Origin: Alphaproteobacteria bacterium
Lineage (GTDB): Bacteria; Pseudomonadota; Alphaproteobacteria; SMXP01
Length of the DNA: 5,833 nucleotides
Reading direction: 5' to 3'
Assembly (NCBI GenBank): GCA_021774995.1
Contig: JAJFIM010000217.1
Location: forward strand, 1 to 5,833
Each line of letters starts with the position of its first letter. The first letter of the stretch is position 1. The translations under genes were made by a program, and so were the position numbers. A model generated the notes under the pieces. It saw only the letters and a list, made by a program, of their open reading frames with translations. It was not told where the DNA came from and ran no database searches. Below, one piece after another: positions 1 to 5,510 of this stretch.

Positions 1-1
1 G

Positions 2-100
2 TCGGTTAACAAGCATATTGTCCTCTATTTATACTGGCGAATATTTCTCTTGGTTTTGCTGTTCGTTGTGAAAATGTTCGTTTGGGAATATTGTTTTTAG
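2..100 (+). CDS. Possible C-terminal end of an upstream membrane protein (partial)
   Basis: Reading from base 2 gives 32 codons without a stop, ending in TAG at 98-100. The peptide is strongly hydrophobic: it contains YLYWRIFLLVLLFVVKMFVW, which could be one transmembrane helix. It would be the last segment of a gene that starts before the window. In a cluster with a polymerase next door, a flippase (Wzx) or another membrane protein would be a natural neighbour, but nothing here identifies the family. The +2 shifted frame is also open for 23 codons and AT-rich DNA often gives hydrophobic translations by chance, so this is a tentative call. The gap to the next gene is 56 bases. Confidence 0.35.
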   Translation, partial: SVNKHIVLYLYWRIFLLVLLFVVKMFVWEYCF

Positions 101-156
101 AAATGACGTCTAAACTCAGACCATTTAACGGTGTCAATTAATTTTTAAGAAAGCAC

Positions 157-1668
157 TTGGATATATTTACATCTAATAATCCGCGTTCAGGGTCGTTGCC
201 TATTGTCCTGCTGTTGATTGCCGTTTTGTTTCTGTCGGTGTTAACCGGGATACTCGCCGCATTCGGCAATATAATCCTTCTGATCGTCTTGCTGGCTCTG
301 TTTGGTCTTTTTTTCGTTCTTGCCGCACCCGTTGCCTGGACAATTTGGATTATATTCTGGGCGACTTTCTTGATTACTGGGCCGGCTGCCTATTTTTTGC
401 GCTTTACACAGCTGCAATGGCTTATTGTTTTGGTGAGCGCTGCATTGTTTTTGCCTGTTTTGGTCAGCCTATTTAATAGTAAAATCAATATCTTATCAAA
501 TCAAATAACGAGCCATATTCTTTTACCTGGCATCTTTCTGTTTCTAGTAGTCTTCTCCACTGTCATTAATGATCCACAGTTCGCGGATTTTGTGAATGCA
601 TCTCGCCATTATTTCTTTATGTGGCCAATAATGTTGGTCTTCATGTTCGGCTTGGTTAACCAGGAAATGCAGGTGCAATTATGGAAAGCTCTCATGATGG
701 TAGCGGTTCTGCAACTACCCATGGCGCTTTATCAATATTTCTTTGTGGCTCAAAAGAGCATGGGGCTTTCTCCCTGGGATGCTGTGATAGGTACGTTTCA
801 TGGTGATATGGCAGGTGGCGGCGATAGTGCCGCCATGGGTATTATGTTGTTGATTGCTATGCTGGTTGCCATTGCATTATGGCGTGCGAATAAGTTACAT
901 GTCGCATGGATGGTTTTGGTTGTAGTGGCGGGGCTTGGCACGCTGGCTCTGGCGGAAGTTAAGGCGACGGTTATGTTGCTACCGGTTGTTATTGGTTTGT
1001 ATTACCGTAAAGAACTATTGAAACGACCCATAGAGTCGATTGTAGTTATGACATGCGCATTGCTATTGGTCGGGAGCATATTCATGGTTTATGAAAAGCT
1101 TCACTATAGTGATAGCCCTATATTTACGATCAACCCGAATCTGCCTACTTCAACTTATGATCGTGTAATAAATGCGTTAAGTCCTGAGACGGAGTCTAAA
1201 GAGCGGGGCACGATGGGGCGTGTTACTCAGCTGGTGAACTGGTGGAACATCAACGTAAAGAGCGGAGATCTGCAACACAGCATGTTCGGCTATGGCATGG
1301 GAGCCACTCATGCCAGTAAAATTGGTGTGGGCGAGCTGGCGAATCGTTACTCCTATGTAATTAACAAAACATCCACCATTGTTCTGTTATGGGAGACGGG
1401 CATCTTGGGGCATTTGGCTTTTCTTCTTGTGCTGCTGTCCGGTTCACGAATCTCGGGACGCGTTGCCAAAAATGAAACTATTCCAGAAATCCATCGTATT
1501 TTCCTCAGAGTGGGTGCAATCGGTCTGTTTCTGCTTGCTATGACGTTGCTTTACAAGAATTTTCATTTTTACTCGACACCGATCCAGTTCATTATGATGT
1601 TCATGCTTGGCCAGGCGGCCTATTGGTCACGTTTCGTAAGGAGCGGTCTTAAGAGAGAAAGGTTGTAG
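157..1668 (+). CDS. O-antigen polymerase/ligase-like membrane protein (Wzy/WaaL type)
   Basis: A 503-residue integral inner-membrane protein, probably the enzyme that polymerises or ligates lipid-linked polysaccharide repeat units on the periplasmic side. By eye there are about 12-14 hydrophobic segments: residues 15-34, 38-58, 60-80, 86-104, 120-136, 152-168, 177-197, 225-242, 248-265, 271-283, 294-311, 405-428, 450-466 and 473-487. One large polar loop (312-404) precedes the last three. That loop ends with FGYGMGATHAS (377-387) and a conserved-looking N403-K404 before the next helix. This architecture, with a glycine-rich G-x-G-M-G motif in the big loop, is typical of the Wzy_C/O-antigen ligase superfamily. 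A charged E267-V-K269 lies at the edge of a helix. The start is TTG at 157, the first start codon after an in-frame stop at 139-141, preceded by a weak AAGAAAG ribosome site. Family assignment is fairly safe; polymerase versus ligase cannot be decided from sequence. Confidence 0.8.
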   Translation: MDIFTSNNPRSGSLPIVLLLIAVLFLSVLTGILAAFGNIILLIVLLALFGLFFVLAAPVAWTIWIIFWATFLITGPAAYFLRFTQLQWLIVLVSAALFLPVLVSLFNSKINILSNQITSHILLPGIFLFLVVFSTVINDPQFADFVNASRHYFFMWPIMLVFMFGLVNQEMQVQLWKALMMVAVLQLPMALYQYFFVAQKSMGLSPWDAVIGTFHGDMAGGGDSAAMGIMLLIAMLVAIALWRANKLHVAWMVLVVVAGLGTLALAEVKATVMLLPVVIGLYYRKELLKRPIESIVVMTCALLLVGSIFMVYEKLHYSDSPIFTINPNLPTSTYDRVINALSPETESKERGTMGRVTQLVNWWNINVKSGDLQHSMFGYGMGATHASKIGVGELANRYSYVINKTSTIVLLWETGILGHLAFLLVLLSGSRISGRVAKNETIPEIHRIFLRVGAIGLFLLAMTLLYKNFHFYSTPIQFIMMFMLGQAAYWSRFVRSGLKRERL

Positions 1669-1671
1669 TGC

Positions 1672-1698
1672 AAACTTAATCTTAAGGTTTTTTATTTT
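1672..1698 (+). terminator. Weak candidate terminator after the polymerase gene
   Basis: Just after the stop codon, AAACTTA and TAAGGTTT can pair around a four-base loop with one bulged G, followed by a run of T (TTTTTTATTTT). The stem is short and AT-rich, so termination, if any, would be weak. It lies immediately before the inserted repeat element. Confidence 0.25.
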
Positions 1699-1705
1699 AT
1701 TGTTA
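1698..1705. repeat. Left copy of 8-bp target-site duplication TATTGTTA
   Basis: TATTGTTA directly abuts the left terminal repeat of the 148-bp element and is identical to the eight bases after its right end (1854-1861). The perfect duplication implies insertion by transposition and too little time since for either copy to mutate. Confidence 0.85.
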
Positions 1706-1853
1706 GGCTCTATCACCGTTAATTGTTGGTCAACTACGAATAAATACTTATTATCGTTTATAAACAGTCTGTTAACATGGAAAAACAACAATTAATATTT
1801 TACTGTAATTTCAATTGGCTGCCTGATTGCCAATAACTGAAGGTGATAGAGCC
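1706..1853. mobile_element. 148-bp MITE-like element, ISL3-type ends, 8-bp target duplication
   Basis: The two ends are inverted repeats. The left end reads GGCTCTATCACC and the right end is its exact complement, GGTGATAGAGCC. The match continues inward with 8 of 12 further bases paired, giving 24-bp termini with 20 identities. Directly outside both ends stands TATTGTTA (1698-1705 and 1854-1861), a perfect 8-bp direct repeat as expected for a target-site duplication. The AT-rich interior has no ORF of useful length, so the element is non-autonomous. Ends beginning GGCTCT together with 8-bp duplications are characteristic of the ISL3 family, so mobilisation by an ISL3-type transposase elsewhere in the genome is my inference. 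Structure is very well supported; family assignment is moderate. Confidence 0.88.
1726..1754 (+). promoter_or_regulatory. Candidate outward promoter inside the MITE-like element
   Basis: TTGGTC (1726-1731) and TATTAT (1749-1754) are separated by 17 bases, the ideal sigma-70 spacing. The -10 matches 5 of 6 consensus bases and the -35 matches 3 of 6. It points towards the sulfotransferase and deacetylase genes. In AT-rich DNA such matches arise often by chance, so this is only a candidate. Confidence 0.22.
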
Positions 1854-1861
1854 TATTGTTA
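1854..1861. repeat. Right copy of 8-bp target-site duplication TATTGTTA
   Basis: This is the second copy of the duplicated target, directly after the right terminal repeat. Removing the element and one copy would restore the pre-insertion spacer between the polymerase and sulfotransferase genes, about 164 bases long. Confidence 0.85.
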
Positions 1862-1988
1862 ATATGCTACCGTATTTAGAATTATTTTTCATTGGGCTGT
1901 TCTATGCAAGTTATAAAAATGTATAAAGAGTCTGTTTTTGTGCAGATTGTGCGTCGTATATCGTGCTATTGTTTAATCGAGGTTATAG
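1862..1988. other. Spacer between MITE-like element and sulfotransferase gene
   Basis: There is no ORF, RNA gene or convincing promoter here. TTGGGC (1892-1897) is followed by TATAAA, but 14 bases is too short a spacing. The only clear signal is a GAGG ribosome site at 1979-1982, six bases before the ATG of the sulfotransferase gene. Confidence 0.5.
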
Positions 1989-2858
1989 ATGAAGATTGAT
2001 TTTTTAGGAATCGGCGCGCAGAAATGTGCATCAACTTGGGTGCATCGTGTCCTGTCTGATCACCCGGAGGTAGCGGTCTATCCAGGTAAAGAAATTGATT
2101 TTTTCTCATACTACTACAACCATGGATATGAGTGGTATGAAAGGCACTTAGGTGATATTGGTTCTGCGAAGGTGGTAGGTGATGTATCAGCTTCGTACTT
2201 TTCTGATACTAATGCGCCGGATCGCGTGTTTCTCTATAACCCTAATATGCGAATTGTGCTGTCTCTCCGCGACCCGATTGAGCGTGCCTACTCCAATCAT
2301 TTACATGAAGTTCGCGTGGGTCATTTGACTGGACTGAATCTGGTTTTTGAGAACGGATTGTCAAATAACCCCATGTACGTGACGCAATCTCTCTACGCGC
2401 AGCAGCTGTCTCGCTGGCTGGCAGTATTTCCGAGAAGTCAGATACTCGTACTTTTTCAGGAGGAAATTCGCGACGCTCCCCTGGTGCAAACACAAGCTCT
2501 GTACCGCTTTCTAGGTGTTGCCGAAGAACATCAATCCTGGTTCCTTGAAAAAAAGGTGAATGAAAGTCGAAGTATTAAAAGTGACGGTGTGGATTCTTTT
2601 CTTAAGCGCTTAGGGGGACTCGGTCGATCTATGGGGGGTGGCAAGCTAGTTCAGGCAGTCAAAAAAAGTGATCTGGTTAGCCGTTTGCGTCGCAGCCATA
2701 ACCAGGTTGACTTGCGCCAAGCCATTCCACCCATACGTGAGGAAACAAGGGCGCATCTGATAGATCTGCTGGCTGACGATATGCGCGAATTGGCACTTCA
2801 GCTTGGGCAGGAAGACTTGCCCTGGCCGAGTTGGCGAGCGTTACACAATAAATTGTAA
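1989..2858 (+). CDS. PAPS-dependent sulfotransferase (polysaccharide/HS N-sulfotransferase-like)
   Basis: A 289-residue protein expected to transfer sulfate from 3'-phosphoadenosine-5'-phosphosulfate to a sugar acceptor, probably in the cytoplasm since no signal peptide or membrane helix is visible. The 5'-phosphosulfate-binding loop is GIGAQKCASTW (residues 7-17), with lysine 12 and the S/T-W ending usual for the family. KEIDFF (34-39) follows, a typical acceptor-side strand. The 3'-phosphate-binding motif is RIVLSLRDPIERAYSNH (88-104), with R94 and S102 as likely PAPS ligands. The LxxWLxxFP...ILVLFQEE segment (140-159) and the ending DLPWPSW (276-282) match bacterial relatives of heparan sulfate sulfotransferases. 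A basic stretch lies at 203-236. Length is normal. The ATG has GAGG six bases upstream. It lies 13 bases before the deacetylase gene, so the two are probably co-transcribed. The acceptor is unknown. Confidence 0.87.
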   Translation: MKIDFLGIGAQKCASTWVHRVLSDHPEVAVYPGKEIDFFSYYYNHGYEWYERHLGDIGSAKVVGDVSASYFSDTNAPDRVFLYNPNMRIVLSLRDPIERAYSNHLHEVRVGHLTGLNLVFENGLSNNPMYVTQSLYAQQLSRWLAVFPRSQILVLFQEEIRDAPLVQTQALYRFLGVAEEHQSWFLEKKVNESRSIKSDGVDSFLKRLGGLGRSMGGGKLVQAVKKSDLVSRLRRSHNQVDLRQAIPPIREETRAHLIDLLADDMRELALQLGQEDLPWPSWRALHNKL

Positions 2859-2871
2859 TGAGGAGTAACCC

Positions 2872-3645
2872 ATGTCGGTAACAATATTGATGTATCATAT
2901 GATTGCTACGCCGGAAAATGCTGCCGAAGCTCGCTTCTGTCGTACACCAGAAATGTTCCGAAAGGATCTGGAGCAGATTCGCGTGACCGGATATCAGGTT
3001 ATTTCATTGGCGACGGTATTGGATGGGATAGCAGGTAGGGTTGAACTTCCAGATAAGGCCGTAGCGATAACGTTTGATGATGGCGTAGCATGTTCCTATG
3101 AAAACGCCTTGCCAATACTGCAGGAATTTGGTTGTCCAGCTTCGGTTTTCGTCGTATCGAGTTTGGCAGGGGGATATAACGATTGGTGTGGTGTTTTTGG
3201 CTTTTCACGCAGGCGCATGCTCACGAACTGTGAAATTCGCGCGTTGGCTGAATCTAGCGTGGATATCGGTAGTCATACGGCCAACCATCTTTGGCTTGGC
3301 AAGATCGATAAAACTGTTGTAACAAAGGAAGTCCGGGATAGCAAGGCGGTATTGGAGGATATTCTTGGCCGGGAAGTACCTCATTTCGCATATCCATTTG
3401 GAAGCTGGAATCCGATGGTGCGGAATGCTGTTATAGAGGCTGGTTATATGGGGGCTTGTTCGACTATGTCTGGGAAGAACCTGGGGGGTACAGACCCGTA
3501 CCTCTTGCGCCGTTCAGAAATCAAAGGAAGCGATGCACCCTGGCAGTTTCGCTTGAAATTAAAATTTGCAACCAATGAGATGCCGCCAATTTCCGACGCG
3601 CGCTGTTTAGCACGTCAAACACTGAAAAAAATGGGATTGATATAA
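2872..3645 (+). CDS. Polysaccharide deacetylase (NodB homology, carbohydrate esterase 4)
   Basis: A 257-residue metal-dependent deacetylase that should remove N- or O-linked acetyl groups from a polysaccharide or precursor. The opening ILMYHMI (5-11) is the usual first strand of this group. Motif 1 is TFDDG (67-71), with D69 as likely catalytic base and D70 as metal ligand. Motif 2 is SHTANH (134-139), where H135 and H139 would complete the metal triad. Motif 3 is AYPFGSW (173-179). LLRRSEIKG (211-219) contributes a late conserved arginine. All residues needed for activity appear present. There is no signal peptide or membrane anchor, unlike many secreted members, which suggests a cytoplasmic substrate or an unrecognised route. 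A strong GAGGAG site lies just before the ATG. The start sits 13 bases after the sulfotransferase stop, arguing for one operon and possibly for deacetylation followed by sulfation of the same sugar. Confidence 0.88.
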   Translation: MSVTILMYHMIATPENAAEARFCRTPEMFRKDLEQIRVTGYQVISLATVLDGIAGRVELPDKAVAITFDDGVACSYENALPILQEFGCPASVFVVSSLAGGYNDWCGVFGFSRRRMLTNCEIRALAESSVDIGSHTANHLWLGKIDKTVVTKEVRDSKAVLEDILGREVPHFAYPFGSWNPMVRNAVIEAGYMGACSTMSGKNLGGTDPYLLRRSEIKGSDAPWQFRLKLKFATNEMPPISDARCLARQTLKKMGLI

Positions 3646-3657
3646 GCCATGGCTTAT
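3642..3657. repeat. Perfect 16-bp palindrome overlapping the deacetylase stop codon
   Basis: ATAAGCCATGGCTTAT reads the same on both strands and includes the TAA stop at 3643-3645. It could be a protein-binding site or a small hairpin, but no T-run follows directly, so it is not a standard terminator. Confidence 0.5.
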
Positions 3658-3668
3658 TGGAGACATTG

Positions 3669-3698
3669 AATTATTGTCAAAATAATTATGTTTACATT
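3669..3698 (+). terminator. AT-only hairpin followed by T-rich stretch, very weak terminator candidate
   Basis: AATTATT (3669-3675) can pair with AATAATT (3681-3687) around the loop GTCAA, and a T-rich stretch (TTTACATTTTTT) follows after ATG. The stem has no G-C pair, so it would be unstable. I list it because it lies between the deacetylase and the decayed region. Confidence 0.15.
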
Positions 3699-3722
3699 TT
3701 TTATAGAGCGAGAGAGTGTTTG

Positions 3723-3803
3723 ATGATTGAAGAGGTCTGTTTACTTGCCAATTTGCATGATTATGCCTGGGACGCAAGGCGTAAAATTCGAGGGAGATTA
3801 TGA
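3723..3803 (+). CDS. Short 26-codon ORF, unknown; possible gene remnant
   Basis: An ATG at 3723 follows a purine-rich GAGAGAG ribosome-like site. It opens a 26-residue peptide beginning MIEEVCLLANLHDYAWDARR and ending in a basic KIRGRL. Its TGA overlaps the ATG of the sulfotransferase remnant in the ATGA arrangement typical of translational coupling. The composition looks protein-like rather than random, but I recognise no family. It may be a leader peptide, or what is left of a gene whose body was deleted in the same decay that hit the next one. It is short enough to be chance. Confidence 0.35.
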   Translation: MIEEVCLLANLHDYAWDARRKIRGRL

Positions 3804-4252
3804 ATGGCAAGAACAACGTAGTATTTCTTTTTGGGGCGGGTCGTTCCGGTACTATATTGTTTTACAAGATTCTGTCGACCCACCGCAGTGTGGCCTATTC
3901 CTTGTTGGGGCAAGACTCCGCGTCAAATGATTGGAGCAGCCCCCCTGGAACTCGCCGTACGCAACTGGGAGGAGAGCATGGGTTTCATGAGCGAGGTATT
4001 GCTATGCTGGACTAGCATAGCTTTTTGGAAGTACGCTATGAAAGTTTTATTTTAAATCCACGCGTTGAAATACGACGTATATTGAATTTTATGGGTATCG
4101 TAGGAGAAGAAGATATGGACTTCTGGAAGCTATTGGACTCAATGAGTCTCAAACCGAGGCAGGAGTTATAGTTGATGGACTGGAATGAAGATGAGAAAAA
4201 CTTGGTGCTTTCCCTGCAGCGCGATACGTTGCAGCGTTGGTGGTTCCTCTGA
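3800..4252 (+). pseudogene. Decayed sulfotransferase remnant (internal deletion, frameshifts, stops)
   Basis: Three pieces of one sulfotransferase can be read in two frames. Piece 1 (3800 to about 3900) carries the 5'-phosphosulfate loop FLFGAGRSGTILFYKIL, then STHRSVAY. Piece 2, one base forward (about 3903-4010), reads CWGKTPRQMIGAAPLELAVR then NWEESM, a segment that in this family lies after the 3'-phosphate motif. Piece 3, back in the first frame (4016-4168), reads FLEVRYESFILNPRVEIRR then ILNFMGI, the common C-terminal part. TAG at 4013-4015 and 4169-4171 interrupt it; weak similarity may continue to TGA at 4252. Only about 150 codons remain where about 300 are usual, and the central part with the 3'-phosphate-binding arginine and serine is missing. 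The protein cannot be a working sulfotransferase. The start keeps an AGGGAG site three bases before the ATG. A functional short peptide is possible but unlikely. A sequencing error could explain a frameshift but not the deletion. Confidence 0.82.
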
Positions 4253-4319
4253 GAGGCCTTCTCTTTCTGGAATGCATTCATAAAGCACAAATCGAATCCA
4301 AACTGATGAGCACTAACAC

Positions 4320-5336
4320 ATGTATCTTGGACAAAATCTTATTCTTATCCTAAGTCCACCGCGATCCGGTTCGACTATGCTTCAGCGAATTCTTGGTAGC
4401 CATACGGAGGTGCTTACTCATCCGGAGCCTCATATTCTCACACCTCTTGCTTTCCAAGGTTATTTCTACCAAGTTGAGAAGGCACCCTACAGCCATAAAA
4501 ATGCGGCGCAGGCTTTCCGGGAATTCGTGGATTTTTTGCCAGAAAAGGAGGAGGATTATCTTAATGCATGCAGAGCATATTGTGATGCCCTCTATTCCCG
4601 CGCTTTAAAAAACTCTGGGAAACGCTATTTTCTCGACAAAACACCGAATTATGCTCGCTCCATCCTTCCGTTCATCGAGCGCCTGCTGCCACAAGCAAAA
4701 ATTATTATTTTGACCCGACACCCTCTCGCCGTGCTGTCTAGCGTTGCTCATACTTTCTATGATGGCGATTATGACAGGGCCTATTTCAGTCGAAATATAC
4801 TGGGCACTACTATTCCACCTGTCGCTCGTTTTCTGAAGGAGTCAAGGGTGGAACACATACATGTCAGGTACGAGGAACTGGTGTCTGACCCTGTACAGCA
4901 TGTTCGCCAATTGTTTGCTTATCTGAATCTGGATTATCAGGAGGGGTGCATAAGTTTTGGTGAGCATCAACACATTACCAAGACCTACGGTGACCCCAAG
5001 ATCGCTCGGCATTCAAGCCCAATTACACAACAAATAGATGCTTGGGTGACGGACTTGATTCAGCGACCTGATCGAAGAGATCTCTGCAAAATGATCATTG
5101 GGAAGATACAAGCAGAGGACCTTGCTGCCTACGGATACCCATCTGAAACCCTGTGGAAACCACTAGAGGACGTGATGAATGGAGGCGTGGGAGAAGATAA
5201 CAAGGCATCCCTGATGATACGCATACATGCCCTCAAATGGAGTTTCGTTCGGAGGGTTCAGTCTTTGGCGCGTAAGCCACCCGTCACCCGTTTGGTGAAG
5301 CGCATAAGCAGATATTGTGACGCACTCTTGAAATAA
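4320..5336 (+). CDS. Sulfotransferase family protein with basic C-terminal tail
   Basis: A 338-residue PAPS-dependent sulfotransferase. The 5'-phosphosulfate loop is SPPRSGSTMLQRIL (12-25), the R-S-G-[ST]-T form seen in the Sulfotransfer_3/TPST-like branch. FLDKTPNY (104-111) is the usual conserved strand and turn. The 3'-phosphate motif is KIIILTRHPLAVLSS (127-141), with R133 and S140 as likely ligands. HVRYEELVSDP (181-191) and a YGDP segment (223-226) complete the domain. Its motifs differ clearly from those of the 1989-2858 gene, so the two probably act on different positions or sugars rather than being recent duplicates. Residues about 285-338 go beyond the core: a basic region (RRVQSLARKP, RLVKRISRY) that could sit on the membrane. 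No signal peptide is seen. The ATG at 4320 follows an in-frame TAA at 4314-4316 and a modest GATGAG site (4305-4310). Co-transcription with the upstream genes through the pseudogene is plausible. Confidence 0.87.
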   Translation: MYLGQNLILILSPPRSGSTMLQRILGSHTEVLTHPEPHILTPLAFQGYFYQVEKAPYSHKNAAQAFREFVDFLPEKEEDYLNACRAYCDALYSRALKNSGKRYFLDKTPNYARSILPFIERLLPQAKIIILTRHPLAVLSSVAHTFYDGDYDRAYFSRNILGTTIPPVARFLKESRVEHIHVRYEELVSDPVQHVRQLFAYLNLDYQEGCISFGEHQHITKTYGDPKIARHSSPITQQIDAWVTDLIQRPDRRDLCKMIIGKIQAEDLAAYGYPSETLWKPLEDVMNGGVGEDNKASLMIRIHALKWSFVRRVQSLARKPPVTRLVKRISRYCDALLK

Positions 5337-5341
5337 AAAAC

Positions 5342-5369
5342 TTGACAATACACTCCTCTCGGGTATATC
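5342..5369 (+). promoter_or_regulatory. Candidate sigma-70 promoter after the second sulfotransferase
   Basis: A perfect -35 hexamer TTGACA (5342-5347) is followed 16 bases later by TATATC (5364-5369), a 4-of-6 match to the -10 box. It begins six bases after the sulfotransferase stop codon and points towards the insertion sequence. What it serves now is unclear: a gene displaced by the IS, a short RNA, or read-through into the transposase. Confidence 0.35.
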
Positions 5370-5482
5370 CAAGTTCTATTGTGTTGATTCCGTAGGAATG
5401 GATGTCGAAATGACAAGAAAGTACGTTAAATTTCAAGAAAAGAAGTAATAATAAAAAGCGGCGGGAATGACTAAGATTTATT

Positions 5483-5510
5483 TCAGCAAGGCCTCTTTAG
5501 GTTTTGCTGA
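5483..5510 (+). repeat. Stable RNA hairpin next to the IS left end
   Basis: CAGCAAGGCCT (5484-5494) pairs with AGGTTTTGCTG (5499-5509) over 11 positions around a four-base CTTT loop, counting two G-U pairs, and one further T-A pair extends it. No T-run follows on either strand, so it is not a classical terminator. It may be a processed 3' end, part of the IS terminus, or the structure near which the IS inserted. Confidence 0.45.

Larger units (their letters stand above)
5337..5510. other. Intergenic stretch before the insertion sequence
   Basis: No gene of convincing length is present. A 16-codon reading frame (5398-5448) after AGGA is too short and unremarkable to call. The stretch holds the promoter-like site at its start and a stable hairpin at its end (5483-5510). 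Confidence 0.5.

Noticed and set aside
1706..1853. Reading the inverted repeats at 1706-1853 as an ordinary long-range hairpin or terminator
   Set aside because: The ends are about 100 bases apart, there is no T-run, and a perfect 8-bp direct repeat flanks them, which fits transposition rather than termination.
2242..2898. Open frames on the minus strand opposite the first sulfotransferase gene (2242-2493 and 2677-2898)
   Set aside because: They lie antisense to a gene with clear family motifs, and their translations show no domain and unusual composition.
2999..3322. Open frames of about 70 codons inside the deacetylase gene on both strands
   Set aside because: These are shadows of the deacetylase coding sequence, which carries all NodB motifs in its own frame.
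3800..4055. Two overlapping short forward genes (3800-4015 and 3831-4055)
   Set aside because: Neither stands alone. Read together they are consecutive pieces of one broken sulfotransferase, so they are annotated as one pseudogene.
4036..4290. Minus-strand 84-codon frame opposite the sulfotransferase remnant
   Set aside because: The plus strand here clearly reads as a sulfotransferase C-terminal segment; the minus translation is low-complexity and serine-rich with no motif.
5398..5448. 16-codon ORF after AGGA upstream of the IS
   Set aside because: It is too short, has no recognisable sequence, and is not linked to any regulated gene.
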